NCBI RefSeq assembly: GCF_030269365.1
Contig: NZ_BSTF01000006.1
Coordinates: 62,001 to 126,000 of the forward strand
From: Lentzea sp. NBRC 102530
GTDB lineage: Bacteria > Actinomycetota > Actinomycetes > Mycobacteriales > Pseudonocardiaceae
Direction: 5' to 3'
DNA: 64,000 nucleotides
The notes below the pieces were generated by a model, which was not told the origin of the DNA, searched no databases, and saw only the letters and a program-made list of their open reading frames with translations. How positions within the stretch are numbered: the stretch's first letter is position 1; each line of letters begins with the position of its first letter. The position numbers were made by a program, and so were the translations under genes. This document shows, in pieces, positions 12,525 through 24,900 of the stretch.

Positions 12525-13444
12525 CCGGCCGGGCGATCACCGCGGTCCTCTTGGGAGTCCTGAGCTGGACCGGGGTTCCCGCGATCGCCGCCACCGCTCC
12601 CTTGTCCCACGCGCGGATCGTGGCGCACTTCGACCTGGCCGCCGGACAGCTCCCGGAGTCGGCGGTGCCGGCTCCGCTGGGCGCGGTCGACGTGGTGTTC
12701 GCGGTCAGCAGGCAGGTCGCGCGGATCTCCGCGGACGGCACGACCCGCGTGCTCGCGACCCTGCCCGCACCGGTCGAGCCCGTCGGCGGGTTCTCCATCG
12801 CCTCCGGATTGGTCCGGTCCTGGGATGGAACCTTCTACATCGCTTATGCCGCAGGCACCGCGGATCTCACCGGTGTGTGGCGCGTGCGTCCTGGCGGCAA
12901 CCCCGAGCGGATCGCGGCGTTGCCCGCCGCCGGGCTCCCGAACGGGATGGACGTCGATCCGCGGACCGGTGACCTGTACGTCGCGGACTCGGCCCTGTCG
13001 GTCATCTGGCGCGTTCCCGCCGAGGGAGGTGACCCGGTGGCATGGGCGCGCGGTGCCGAGCTGTCGCCCACCGGCTCGTTGGGGGTCAACGGCCTGAAAA
13101 TCCACAACGGAGCCGTCTGGGCCACGAACACGGACCAGGGCACATTGCTGCGGATCCCGTTGCGCGGCAATGGGAAGATCACGGTGAAAGCACGCGGCCT
13201 CGCGGGAGCCGACGACTTCGCGTTCATCGACAGGAGAGACACCGCGCTCGTCGCGCTCAACGGTTCCAACCAGGTGGTGCTGGTCGAGCCGGACGGCTCC
13301 CACTCAGTCGTGCTCGACGGCCAGGACGGTCTGCAGGGCCCCAGCACCGTCGTGGTCAGAGGCAGATCCGCCTACGTGGCGAGCGCGGCGTTCGTCCGGC
13401 AGCACGATCCCAACCTGCTCGTCGCCGACCTCGGTAAGCCGTGA
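12521..13444 (+). CDS. Secreted SMP-30/gluconolactonase-like beta-propeller protein
   Basis: About 307 residues. A signal peptide (ITAVLLGVLSWTGVPAIAA) is followed by repeated propeller blades such as GLPNGMDVDPRTGDLYVADS and LGVNGLKIHNGAVWATNTD, typical of SMP-30/NHL propellers. Family members are lactonases or binding proteins; I cannot see enough to name a substrate. The GTG at 12521 overlaps the dehydrogenase stop; a GTG one codon earlier is the alternative. Export implies an extracytoplasmic role. Confidence 0.8.
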   Translation: MTGRAITAVLLGVLSWTGVPAIAATAPLSHARIVAHFDLAAGQLPESAVPAPLGAVDVVFAVSRQVARISADGTTRVLATLPAPVEPVGGFSIASGLVRSWDGTFYIAYAAGTADLTGVWRVRPGGNPERIAALPAAGLPNGMDVDPRTGDLYVADSALSVIWRVPAEGGDPVAWARGAELSPTGSLGVNGLKIHNGAVWATNTDQGTLLRIPLRGNGKITVKARGLAGADDFAFIDRRDTALVALNGSNQVVLVEPDGSHSVVLDGQDGLQGPSTVVVRGRSAYVASAAFVRQHDPNLLVADLGKP

Positions 13445-13778
13445 CTTCGCCAGGCGGTTTGTCCGGCCATGCGGTCAGGACGTGGACGCCGTTGCGCACC
13501 AACGTAATCGCGATGGTCGCCGGTGCGAGCCCGCCGTGTCCATGATGATCGTCAAGTGGCTTGTCGTGCACGGAAGTAGTTTCGGCACGCACAGGTCGTT
13601 GACGCCGCCGTGCGCGCCCCGGCGACGTCAACGACGTCGCCGGGGCTTCCACCGTCCTCTGCGGGCTGGAGTCCGGTCAGGTCACCGGCGCCACCCGTGG
13701 CTGGCACAGTCATCGACGGGCCGGCGTCGCGTCATCCGCTCCCGCGGCAACGCCATGCGCAAGGCGCCCCGCCTGGGA
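13445..13778. other. Intergenic region between convergent genes
   Basis: These 334 bp contain no open frame with a ribosome-binding site or recognisable family. The clear element is the strong hairpin at 13616-13646, which would end transcription from both sides. Confidence 0.5.
13616..13646. terminator. Strong hairpin, bidirectional terminator candidate
   Basis: Perfect 13-bp arms GCCCCGGCGACGT and ACGTCGCCGGGGC flank a 5-base loop between two convergent genes. There is no T tract, as is common for terminators in GC-rich actinomycetes. Confidence 0.65.
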
Positions 13779-15725
13779 TCAGGTCTGGGGGCCGCCGGTG
13801 AACGAGTCGCCGGCCGCCCCGATGCGCGCGGCCGCGGTCGATCCCGTGGTCGTGCCCGCCGAGGCGTAGAACCCGGAGATGTCGTTGGGATCGCGGAAGG
13901 TGATGTACACCCCGGTGTTGTTGGCCGCCGTGGCCATGGCCGGATCCGTCGCGGCGATCATCTTCGCGCCGGTGCGGGAGTCCGCGAGGACCGTCCAGGC
14001 CGTGTGCTCGATGCTGCCGGGAGTCGCCTGCATGGTCGTGTACACGTAGTTGTCCGCGCTGTTGCGCACCGAGACGCGCGTGACGCCACCGACGACGGCC
14101 GCGGCGGGAGAACCCACGGCGGTGAGGCCGGCGATCGGGGCCCAGATCCCGGTGAAACCGGTGTTCGACTCGCGCTGCCAGTGCACTGAACCGTCCGCGC
14201 GGCGCGCGTAGAGGTCCAGCTTCCCGTTCAGGTTCAGGACCGCGGCGGGCTTGCCCGTGATCGCGCCACCCGGCACCGCGCGCCAGGGCCCGAAGCCCGT
14301 GCGTTCCCACCGCACGGCCGCGACGTCACCGGTGGTCGTCCGCGCGGCGAGTTCGAAGCCGTCGCCGGAGGGGATCACCACGAAGTCGGACGTGAGGTTC
14401 GTGCCGCCGGCCTCTGCCCACGGGATGAGCGGCCCGTCGACCGCGGCCTGCGAGCGCGTCCACAGCTTGCCCGCGGCGTCCACCGCGAAGCCGCGGACGA
14501 GGTTGTCCTTGTCGCGCACGAACGTCGCGGGACCGGGCGTGAACCCGCCGAGCGAGGTGTACCCGGTCCAGCTGAGACCGTCCGCCGTCTGCGCGCTGGT
14601 CCTCGTCTCCCCGTCCTGGCCGAGGGCGAACGCCTGCAGCCGGTCGCCCGCGCCGATCACCGCGGAGGGTGTCTTCGTCAGGGAGTTGCCGTCGATCACC
14701 TGAAGCTGCACGCTGCGCGGGTCGGTCGAGTTGACCTGCTTGCCGTGCACGGTCTGACCGAAGTCGTTGACGTAGAAGTACTGCGGGACGCCGTCCTTGC
14801 TCATCGTCACGTGCGTCGCGGCCCGGCCGTCCAGCGGGACACCGACGCGCGCGGGGAACGACGGCACCGACGTGAGCTTGCAGGCGTCGCTCATCGCGCT
14901 GACGTCGTCGTTCTGCCACTCGTTGCCGATCGGCACGCCCGTGGTGTCGCCGCCGACCCACGTGCCGGTGGCCTCGATGTAGCGGTACCAGAGCATGACG
15001 CCGTCCGGGCGGATGCCGTAGAGCACGTCGCCGCCGGGGGAGAAGATCCGCTTGAAGCCGTTCCAGCCGGTGCCGACCTGCTGGTCGCGGAGGACGTAGC
15101 GCTGCGATTCGGCGTGGTAGCGGTAGCGGATCATCTCGCCGGTGGGCTTGCGCGCGTAGAGCACGCCCGCGCCGCCCGCGGTGATCGAGTCGTACCGGTC
15201 CCAGCCCACGCCGATGACGTCACCGGCGGCGTTGAGCCACTTCTTGTTCTGCGCGTCCCAGAGGTAGACCCGCAGCTCGCCCTTGTCGTTGATCGTGTAG
15301 ATGCGGCCGGTCTCGTCGACGGTGATCCGGTTGCGGTACGCGTCGGTCGTGAACCGCTGCCAGTCGACGCCGATCACCTCGGCCTGGCCGTTGCCGTCCC
15401 AGCCGGAACCGTTCCAGCGAAGGCGCTTCAGCGCGCCGTCCGGCGGGATGTTGTAGAGCACGCCGTCCGGTCCGGCGAGGGTGCGGCCCGTCCACTGGGT
15501 GCCCTTCACCTCGCCTCCGCTCCACACGGCCTGCCCGTTCTCCGGCTCCTCGTGCCCGTAGACCGCGAGGTCGCCGTTCTGGCGCACGGTGAACACCGGT
15601 GCGGCGCTGCGGCACACCGGGGTGGTGTCCGCGGCGGCCACCAGCGGGGTCGAGACCGCGGCCAGCGGTGCCGCGATCAAACCGGCCAGCAGTGGTCCGG
15701 TCCACCGCTTCACTCTTCGCCTCAT
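13779..15725 (-). CDS. Secreted tachylectin-like beta-propeller protein
   Basis: 648 residues. A signal peptide is followed by repeated units of tachylectin-2 style in the first ~260 residues, e.g. GPDGVLYNIPPDGALKRLRW, GRIYTINDKGELRVYLWD and GVLYARKPTGEMIRYRYH. The second half has looser repeats of the PLL/sialidase-propeller kind (RLQAFALGQDGE, LDLYARRADGSVHWQRE). Such proteins bind sugars on surfaces. ATG 15725 has AGAGGAA upstream. It is divergent from the giant RHS gene, sharing a noticeably AT-richer region with an inverted repeat, so the two may be co-regulated and act at the cell surface. Confidence 0.82.
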   Translation of the reverse strand: MRRRVKRWTGPLLAGLIAAPLAAVSTPLVAAADTTPVCRSAAPVFTVRQNGDLAVYGHEEPENGQAVWSGGEVKGTQWTGRTLAGPDGVLYNIPPDGALKRLRWNGSGWDGNGQAEVIGVDWQRFTTDAYRNRITVDETGRIYTINDKGELRVYLWDAQNKKWLNAAGDVIGVGWDRYDSITAGGAGVLYARKPTGEMIRYRYHAESQRYVLRDQQVGTGWNGFKRIFSPGGDVLYGIRPDGVMLWYRYIEATGTWVGGDTTGVPIGNEWQNDDVSAMSDACKLTSVPSFPARVGVPLDGRAATHVTMSKDGVPQYFYVNDFGQTVHGKQVNSTDPRSVQLQVIDGNSLTKTPSAVIGAGDRLQAFALGQDGETRTSAQTADGLSWTGYTSLGGFTPGPATFVRDKDNLVRGFAVDAAGKLWTRSQAAVDGPLIPWAEAGGTNLTSDFVVIPSGDGFELAARTTTGDVAAVRWERTGFGPWRAVPGGAITGKPAAVLNLNGKLDLYARRADGSVHWQRESNTGFTGIWAPIAGLTAVGSPAAAVVGGVTRVSVRNSADNYVYTTMQATPGSIEHTAWTVLADSRTGAKMIAATDPAMATAANNTGVYITFRDPNDISGFYASAGTTTGSTAAARIGAAGDSFTGGPQT

Positions 15726-15800
15726 TGCGTTTCCTCTGCATTGATGAGAAATGGGCGTACGACTGGGTTTGGAAAATTCTAAAGTGTGCCGCCTTCAAAT

Positions 15801-15841
15801 CTGTTTCATCTTGGCAACATGCTTCTTTCGCGATGAAACAG
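15801..15841. promoter_or_regulatory. Inverted repeat in the divergent promoter region
   Basis: Perfect 10-bp arms CTGTTTCATC (15801-15810) and GATGAAACAG (15832-15841) are separated by 21 bp, so their centres lie about three helical turns apart. It lies between the tachylectin-like and RHS genes in unusually AT-rich DNA. It looks like a site for a regulator acting on both, but no cognate regulator can be assigned. Confidence 0.5.
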
Positions 15842-15918
15842 CAGTTCGAAGCCTTGCGAGGGCGTGTTCGGCTAGTTCATTCTCTCGGGCGCAGCAGTTA
15901 TTTCGTCCTGCCTGGGGG

Positions 15919-18900
15919 ATGGTTCACGTGGTGGCGCAGAAACGCGGTCGGATGCGGCGGTTGTCCCTGCTCGGACTGGCGCTGTTGTTGATCGTCACGT
16001 TGTTCGGCCCGGCGGCGTCGCAGCTGTTCCCGCTGATCACCGCCGAGCAGCGCGCGTTGCTGGAGGCGATCGAGCTCGCGCCCCGGCAGCAGGAGGGCAG
16101 CGCGGCCGGTCAGCCCCACGAGATCGCCGAAGGGCCGCCGAACCAGGCGAAGCCCGAGTCGCTGCAGGCGAAGTACCGCGAGATCAAGTTCCCGGAGCAG
16201 CCCGACGTCCAGCGCAACGAGACCGCGGTGTCCGCCGGTCCGGTGCAGGTGCGCGGCTTCGACCGCAACACCAGCACGGAACTCCCCGAGCAACGCGGCA
16301 GACAGCAGCGCACGTACCGCAACGACGACGGCACGCTCACCACCGAGTTCTCCCGCGACCCGGTCAACTACCGGTCCGCCGACGGCAAGTGGCACACCGT
16401 CGACCCGGCGATCGAGGACGCCGGTGCGGACGGCTGGCGCAACCGCGCGGACAGCGTGCGCACCACCTTCGCCCGCACGGCGGACGCACAACGCCTGGTG
16501 CGCATGGACTTGGGCGACGGACTGGAGTTCGGCTACGGCTTGGGTGACGCCACCCGCGCGACCGGTGTGGTCGACGGCGCGACCATCACCTACCCGGCCG
16601 CGCTGCCGGGCAGCGACCTGGTGCTCGAGTCGGTCGCCGGTGGCGTCAAGGAGTCCGTCGTCCTGCACAGCGCGGACGCGGCCAAGAAGTGGCGCTTCCC
16701 CCTGCACCTCAAAGGGCTGACCGCGCACGTCGTGGACGACCAGGTCGTGCTGAAGGACGCGAAGGGCACCGAGCGCGCGACCGTCCCCGCCGGGTTCATG
16801 ACCGACTCGGCGAGCGACCCCGCCACCTCCTTCGGCGTCACGTACTCCATTGTGGACGGTGCGCTGCTCGTCGAGGCCGACGAGGCCTGGCTGCGCGATC
16901 CCGCCCGCGAGTTCCCCGTCGTGGTTGACCCGAGCGTGCTGGAACGCACGGCCGGAGACGGCATCGTGGTGCACTCCAACGGCCGCCAGTCCGGCGCCCA
17001 GGACCTGCTCGTCGGCCTGCACGGCGGCGTCAAGCACGCCAGCTACCTGAACTTCGGCGACGTCGCCGGCGCCATCCGCGACCACAAGGTGTTCGGCGCC
17101 CAGCTCTACCTCACCAACTGGTGGTCGGAGTCCTGCGAGCCGCGACCGATCACCGTGCACGCCGTGCGCGGCGCTTGGGGCACCAGCGGCGCGTACCCCG
17201 GCCCGGCCTTCGACGCCGAACCGCTGACCAGTTCGTCGTTCGCCCACGGCTACATCGGTGACTGGCAGTCGGCGTCGAGTTGCCCCACCGCGTCCGAGGT
17301 GATCGACCTCGGCGTCCGCGGCCGCGACCTCGTGCAGGGCTGGGCCAACGGCCAGGCCAACAACGGCCTCACCGTCCGCGCGTCGGAGACAGACCGCTTC
17401 GGCTGGAAGAAGTTCACCGGCCACGGCACCGCGAACAAGCCGCGGTTGTTCATCACGCACAGCCCGTACGACGCGGAGTACCGCATCGACAACGGCGTGC
17501 CGGAACCGCCGGTGCACGCCAACTCGCCCGGCAACGTCAAGATCACCGTCACCAACCGGGGCTCGCAGCCGTGGGGCAAGAACGACTTCGCGCTCGGCTA
17601 CCGCGCCTACACCGCCACCGGCGCGCCGTTCGCGACGGTCGAGTCCGCGCTGCTGCCGAACGACGTTCCGCGCGGCGGTTCGGTCACGCTCGACGCGAAG
17701 ATCAACGCGATGCCGATCGGGGAGTACGTCCTCGATTTCTCGATGCTGCGCAAGGGCGGACCCTGGTTCACCGACGAGCAGATCGCACCCGCGCGGCTGA
17801 CGTTGCGCGTGGTCAACATCAAGCCGATCGTCAAGGCGCAGTACCCGCCCAACGGCTACTCCGCGCAGACGCTGACCCCGCAGCTGTGGGTCGACGCCGT
17901 GGACGTCGACTCGCCGCCGGACAAGAAGCCGCAGTACCGGTTCCAGATCTGCGAGAAGTACGTCGACAACAACGGCGTCGGCTGCGTCGTCAACTCCGGG
18001 TACGTCAACGACCGCGTGTTCACCGTCCCGGTCGGTGCCCTGAGGTGGAGCAAGAGCTATCAGTGGCGGGCGTGGGGCTACGACGGCATCGCCGAGAGCG
18101 TCGAGCTGCCGCCGAGCACCCTGCTCACCGCCGTGCCGCAGCCCGAGATCACCTCGCACCTCGCGAACGCCCCCTACGGCGGCGCGAACGAGAACTTCGA
18201 CTCGCAGACAGGCAACTACTTCTCCAGCGCGGTCGACGCGACCGTCGCGGTCACCGGTCCCGCGCTCGATGTCGTGCGCACGTACAACAGCCTCGACCCG
18301 CGCAAGAACCTGATCTTCGGTGCGGGCTGGTCGACCCGGTACGACATGCGCGTCCAGCCGGACGCCGACGGGTCCGGCAACGTCGTCGTCACCTATCCCG
18401 ACGGCCAGCAGGTCCGGTTCGGCCGCAACGCTGACGGCACCTTCTCCTCGCCTCCCGGCCGTTCGGCGAACTTCCGCACCGAGGCCGCCGAGACCGGGGG
18501 CGGCTGGCTGCTCACCGACAAGGCCTTCACGAGCTACCGCTTCCGCGTTGACGGCAGGCTCTGGAAGATCATCAACGAAGCCGGTCACGAGGTCGAGGTC
18601 GAGTACGACGGCGCCGGCAAGGTCATTCGCGCCATCAACCGCACGAGCGACCGCGCCCTCGAGTTCGGCTGGGAGGGCGGCACGCACGTCAGAACCGTCA
18701 AGACCGATCCGGTCGACGGCAGCCCGGCCGGCATCGTCTGGACCTACAGCTACACCGGCGACAAACTCGACCAGGCTTGCGGACCGGACAACAACTGCAC
18801 GAAGTACGAGTACCAGCTCGGTTCGCACTACCGCAGCGTGGTGGTCGACTCGCGGCCGCTGTCGTACTGGCGGCTCGGCGACCCGCTCGGCACCAAGGCG

Positions 18901-21900
18901 GAGAGCCAGGTCCGCACGAACCTGGGCAAGGACGACGGCGTCTCGAAGGACGTGACGCCTGCCGAGGGCGTGCTGAACGGCACCTCCGACGGCTCCGGCC
19001 GGTTCAACGGCACCTCGTCGGCGATCACGCTGCCGACGGGCATGGTGCGCAAGAACCGCGACCTCGCGATCGAGCTGTGGTTCAAGACCTCGGCGGGCGG
19101 GCCGCTGTTCGGCTACCAGCAGCAGCCGATCACCGGAACCTCCGCCGGCGCCGTGCCCGCGCTCTACGTCGGCCAGGACGGCAAGCTGCGCGGCCAGTTC
19201 TGGAACGGCGCCGCGAACCCGCTCACCTCGACCAGGACCGTCAACGACGACCAGTGGCACCACGTCGTGCTGTCCGGCTCGCTGGCCACCCAGATGCTCT
19301 ACCTCGACGGCGAGCCGGTCACCACCACACCGCTCGCAGGGGAGATCAACCACCCGGACGCCCTGCACAGCCAGATCGGTGGCGGCTACACCGTGCCGCC
19401 GTCCGCGTGGCCCGGCTGGGGCACCGACGCCCGCCGCTACTTCTCCGGCCTGATCGACGAGGTCGCCTACTACGAGCACCCGCTCGGCCCGGCCGAGGTC
19501 AAGTCCCACTACCAGGCTCGCGCGCCGTCCGACCAGCTGACCAAGCTCACCCTCCCGAGTGGACGGACGGCCGCACAGCTGCGCTACGACCTCGTCAACG
19601 ACAGGGTCAGCGAGTTCACCGACCGCGACGGTGGCCTGTGGAAGATCAGCACACCGGTCGTCACCGGCACCGCGGACAACCTGATCCGCACCACCCGCGT
19701 CACGGATCCCGGCAACCGCCAGCACTTCTACGACTTCGATCCCCGGCGCGGGCGCGTGCTGCGCTACGCCGCACCGCTCGGCCTCGGCACCAGGCCGGAG
19801 GACGCGCGGGACGCCACCGGCAAACCCAGCGTGCCGCCGGCACCCACCTGTCCCGTCCCGACCAGTCCATCACCGGGGCCGAGCGACCCGCCACCGGTCT
19901 ACTGCGGAGGTCCGGGCACCCCGCCGAACGAGTGGATCGGCGGCCCGGTCGACGGCCAGGGCGTTCGCACGTTCACCTACGACGAGCAGGGCTTCCAGAG
20001 CACCATCACCGATGAGAACGGCAACAAGGTCCACCTGACGACCGACGCGCGCGGGAACCTGGTGTCCCGCAAGACCTGTCGGGTCGCGCCGGATGACTGC
20101 CAGACGTCGTACTCGACCTACTACCTCAACACCGGGGACGTCACCGACCCGCGCAACGACAAGATCGTCACCCACCGGGACGCCAGGTCGTCGGGCGCGA
20201 CCGACTCCCGCTACCTCAGCAGCTACACCTACACCGGCGAGAACAACCCGCGCGGACTCCTCGCGCAGGTGTCCAAACCGGACGGTGGCGGGATCACCCA
20301 CACCTACACGCTGCTCAACGGCGGCACGCCCGCGTTCGACGGCGGCAGCGCGCCCGCGGGCCTGCTCGCCACCTCGAAGGACAGCCGCGGCGCCGTCACG
20401 AAGTACAGCTACTTCCGCAACGGCGACCTGGCGCAGGAGGAGGTCGTCGCGACCGGGCTGATCACCCGGTACACCTACGACACGCTGGGCAGGCGCAAAA
20501 CCCAGACGCAGATCTCCGACGCCCACCCGCAGGGCCTCCAGACGACGTTCGCGTACGACAGGCTGTCGCGGCGCACGTCGGTCACGGAACCGGCCACCAC
20601 CAACGCGGTCACGAACGTCAAGCACACGTTGCGCACGGAGACGTCCTACGACGCCGACGGCCGGCCGGTCGAGGTGAAGGTCAGTGACACCACGGGTGGC
20701 GACGCCGAGCGCGTCACCAAGAACGAGTACGACGACCGCGGCCGGCTCAGCGTCCAGACCGACGCGGAAGGCGCCAAGACGTTCTACGGTTACGACTCGT
20801 TCGGCAACCGCACGTCGATGACCGACGCGAGCGGCACCAAGTACGAGTTCGCCTACACCGGCCGCAACAAGATCGCCGAGGTGCGGCTGCGCGCGTTCCA
20901 CGACCAGCCGGTCGTTCCCGGCAGCGGCACCGGTGAGGGCACGACCTCGGACACGCCGGGCACCACTCTCGTGCTCCAGTCGTTCACCTACGACCTCGCT
21001 GGCCGAACGACCCGTGTCACCGACGCGATGGGCCGCACGAAGCAGTTCGTTTACTACAACGACGACCTGCTGCACAAGGTCGTGGCCAAGGGGGTGCGCA
21101 ACCCGTTCAACGCCGGTGAGGCGGCGCGAGACGTCCTGCTGGAGGAGAACCTCTACGACGGTGCGGGAAACCCCACCCGTCAGCTGACCCCCGGCACAGA
21201 CGGGACCGGCAAGCGCGTCACCGCCAGCACTTACGACGCCGTCGGCCGCGTCAAGACCACCGAGTCCGATCCGGACGGTCTCAAGCGCAGGACCGAGTTC
21301 ACCTACGACACCCAGGGCAACACGACCCAGGTCAGGCGCACCGGCCTGAGCTCCAACAGCGTCGGCATCGACACGAGCCGTGTCGAGGTCACCGACTACC
21401 AGTACGACCTCGCCGGGCGCATGTCCAAGCAGACCGTCGTCAACGGCTCCAAGTCGCTGGTGACCCAGCTCGCCTACGACGACCGAGGTCTGCTGACCTC
21501 CGCTACCGACCCGCGCAACAACACCACCGACTTCGGTTACGACGAGCACGGCAACCAGGTGACCGTGACGTCGCCGTCCGTGCAGGTGGAGTCGAACGGC
21601 GGCGATCCGGTCGCGCACCGCCCGGTGAGCAGGACGGGTCTCGACACCTTCGGTGCGCCGACACACACCAAGACCCCGAACGGCCAGGTCTTCGTGACGG
21701 GCTACGACCGGCTCGGCCGCGTCGTGCGCACCGAGTCGCCGGACTACACGAGGCCGGGCGAGAGCACGGCGAAGAAGTCGGTCCAGACCGTCGCGTACGA
21801 CGCCCTGGGCAACCGGATCGCGGTGACGGATCCGCGCGGCGGCGTCACGACCAACCGCTACGACCAGTTGGGCAGGCTGCGCGAGGTTCGGCAGCCCGCG

Positions 21901-24900
21901 CCCGGCGGAACCTGGTCGTACACCTACACCGCCGCCGGCGAGACGCTGTCCGTGACGGACCCGACCGGCGGACGGGCCCAGTCGACCTACGACGACCTCG
22001 GCAGGCCGGTCACCAGCACCTCGCTGGAGCGCAAACCGCAACCCGCGGCGCACACCACCGAGCTGCGCTACGACGACGCGGGCAACCTGCGCACGGTCAC
22101 CCCGCCGTCGAAGTCCGTCACCCAGCACGACTACAACGTGCTCGGCGAGCGGATCCGCACCACCGCGCCGGACACCGTCACGACCCAGTTCGGTTACGAC
22201 CTGGCGGGCAACCAGGTCCGCGTGTCCGACGGCCTCGGGCGCACGGCGTTCACCAAGATCGACGCCGCGGGCCGCGCGGTCGGGACCTACCAGCTCAACG
22301 CGCAGAACGCCGTTCTGCGCCAGACTTCGACCGCGTACGACGACGCCGGCAACGTGGTCGAGAGCCGCAACGCCGAGCAGGAAGCCACGACGTTCGCCTA
22401 CGACGCGGCGAACCGGCTCGTCAGCCAGGTCGAACCGGTGGCGGACAACAAGTCCATCACCACGTCGTTCGGCTACGACGCCGACGGGCAGCGCACGCGC
22501 TACACCGACGGCCGCACCAACAGGTTCGTCACCACCTACAACAGCCTCGGGCTGCCCGAGTCGACCGTCGAACCCCCGACGCCGCAACACCCGCAGCCCG
22601 CCGACCGCACCTGGACGACGAGCTACGACCTGGCAGGCAACCCGGACCTGCTGAAGGCACCGGGCGGCGTGACGCGCACGCGCGCGTACGACGTGCTGAA
22701 CCGCCTAATCGAGGAGACCGGCGCCGGTGCCGAGGTCGCCACGCCGAACCGCGTGCTCACCTACGACGCGGCGGGCAGGCTCAAGACCACCAACGCGCCC
22801 GGCGGCACGAACGCGTTCGACTACAACGACCGCGGCCTGCTCCTCAGCGCCACCGGCCCGTCCGGCAACTCGTCGTTCACCTACGACGCCGACGGACGGC
22901 AGTTGACCCAGACCGACGCCGCCGGCACCACCGTCAACTCCTACGTGTCCGGCCGACTCGCGTCCGTTGTGGACGGTGCCACCGGCCGCACCCGAGTGCT
23001 GGACTACGACAACGCGGGTGCGCTGGAGTCCGTCGCATACGGCGCCGGCAACACCAGGACGTACGGCTACAACGACTTCGGCGGTCTCGCGAGCGACACC
23101 CTGCGCGGCGGGACGGCCACCGTCACGGCCACGAACTACGAGTACGACCTGGCCGACCGGGTCAAGCGCAAGAAGGTCGTCACCGGCACCTCGACCACCG
23201 ACAACACCTACACCTACGACAGGTCCGGCCGGCTGAAGACCTGGGCCGCGGGCGGCACGACCACCGCCTACGGCTGGGACGACTCGGGCAACCGCACCTC
23301 GGCCGGCACGGCCACGGCGACCTACGACGCCCGCAACCGGATGCTGTCCGACTCCAGCGCCTCGTACACCTGGTCGGCCCGCGGCACCCCGGTGAAGCGC
23401 GGCGACGTGACGTACCAGTTCGACGCGTTCGACCGCTCGGTCAAACGCGGCGCGGGCACCTACACCTACGACGGCCTCGACCGTCTGGTGCGCCGCAACG
23501 GCGTGGCGTTCTCGTACGTCGGCAAGTCCCTGGACGTCGCCTCCGACGGCACCACGAACTACAGCCGAGACCTGTCCGGTTCTCTGCTGTCTTTGAGTCG
23601 CGGCAACGACAAACGCACCTTGGCCACCGACCGGCACGGCGACGTGGTCGGCGGGTTCGACGGCGCCACCACCGTCAGCGGCCTGACCGACTCGACGACG
23701 TTCGACCCGTTCGGCAAGGTGCTGGCGAGCACCGGAACCCGCCCCTCGCTCGGTTTCCAGTCGGACTACACCGATCCGGACAGCGGCGAGGTCGACATGG
23801 GCGCCCGCTGGTACGACCCGGCGGCCGGCGGCTTCACCTCGCGCGACGACATCGCCTTGCCGACCTCGCCTTCGGTGGGTGCGAACCGCTTCGTCTACGG
23901 CAATGGCGACCCGATCGGCAACCACGACCCGGACGGCCACCAGTGCGCGGGAGTGAGAGCACCGGCCCGGCCTGACCAAGGGCTGTACAAGAAAGCGGGC
24001 CTGGGCGGCAACTGTTATCAGGGAACCGCAGCTTCGCGGCAGACCACGAAGAGCCTGGCCAGATTCGGGGCGCTCCGGGTCGCGACCAAGTTCGTCCCGG
24101 TCATCGGCTGGGCACAGACCACCTTCGACGTCTACGACTGGCTCAACCCCCCTGGCCCGCAGAACCAGTTCGTTGCTTCCACGAAGTGGCGGGACCTCCG
24201 CAAGAAGAACCCCGACTCGCCTAACGAGCCCCTCCCGGACGAGCAGCAGCTCCCGCCTGAAGTCGTCATGCCGCCGCCCGTCCCGCCGGGTGTGATCGCC
24301 CGCATCGAGGCGGAGCAGGGGGCCAAGAACGTCGAGATGGCGCTCGACCCGGCAGCGCTCGCGGTCGTGATCGCGGGTGGCGTCGTAGCGGCGAACCCGG
24401 ACGTGCCGGCGGCTGTGGTCGCGACCGTGCAGCGCGACGTGCAGGACGAGGAGGTCGTCAACGAGAAGGTTCGGGACGCGGTGCTGGGGGCCGAGAACAC
24501 GGTCATCCAGAACGCCGAGGAGACCTTGCCGTCGGAGCTGTCGAACTCCGGTGGGGGCAACCTCTACACCGAGGACGGGATCTTCCGGGCGAGCGAGAAC
24601 GAGGACGGCTCGAAGTCGTACCAGCAGGTCGCGTGGAGTGCGGCGTCCGCCAGTTCCGGAAATCAGTCGTCCAACTGGCCGCCCTGTACAACCACGAGCT
24701 GGCGCTATAAAGCGATCAACTGTGAGCGATCGGTTTATATGCTTCCGCACGATGATTTCCTGAAGCACCACGCTGCCACTTCACCCATGACGGGCTTCTA
24801 CGACGTGGTTGCTCATGGCACACCGACGAAGGTGTTGCTCGGCCCCGGTCAGCAGCTGGCCGATGCCAGGGCGCTTGCAGAGGCACTCAAGCGCGACCCA

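Noticed and set aside
15898..19725. A 1275-codon open frame antisense to the RHS gene
   Set aside because: It is rich in Val, Gly, Arg and Ala with no recognisable motif, and the opposite strand encodes clear DNRLRE, LamG and YD-repeat domains. Such mirror frames are expected in very GC-rich DNA.
19870..22590. A 906-codon open frame antisense to the YD repeats
   Set aside because: Its composition mirrors the YD repeats on the coding strand; it has no ribosome-binding site and no family.
18180..23940. The repetitive region as a DNA tandem repeat or CRISPR-like array
   Set aside because: The repetition is at protein level (YD motifs) with variable DNA; there are no identical repeats with regular spacers.
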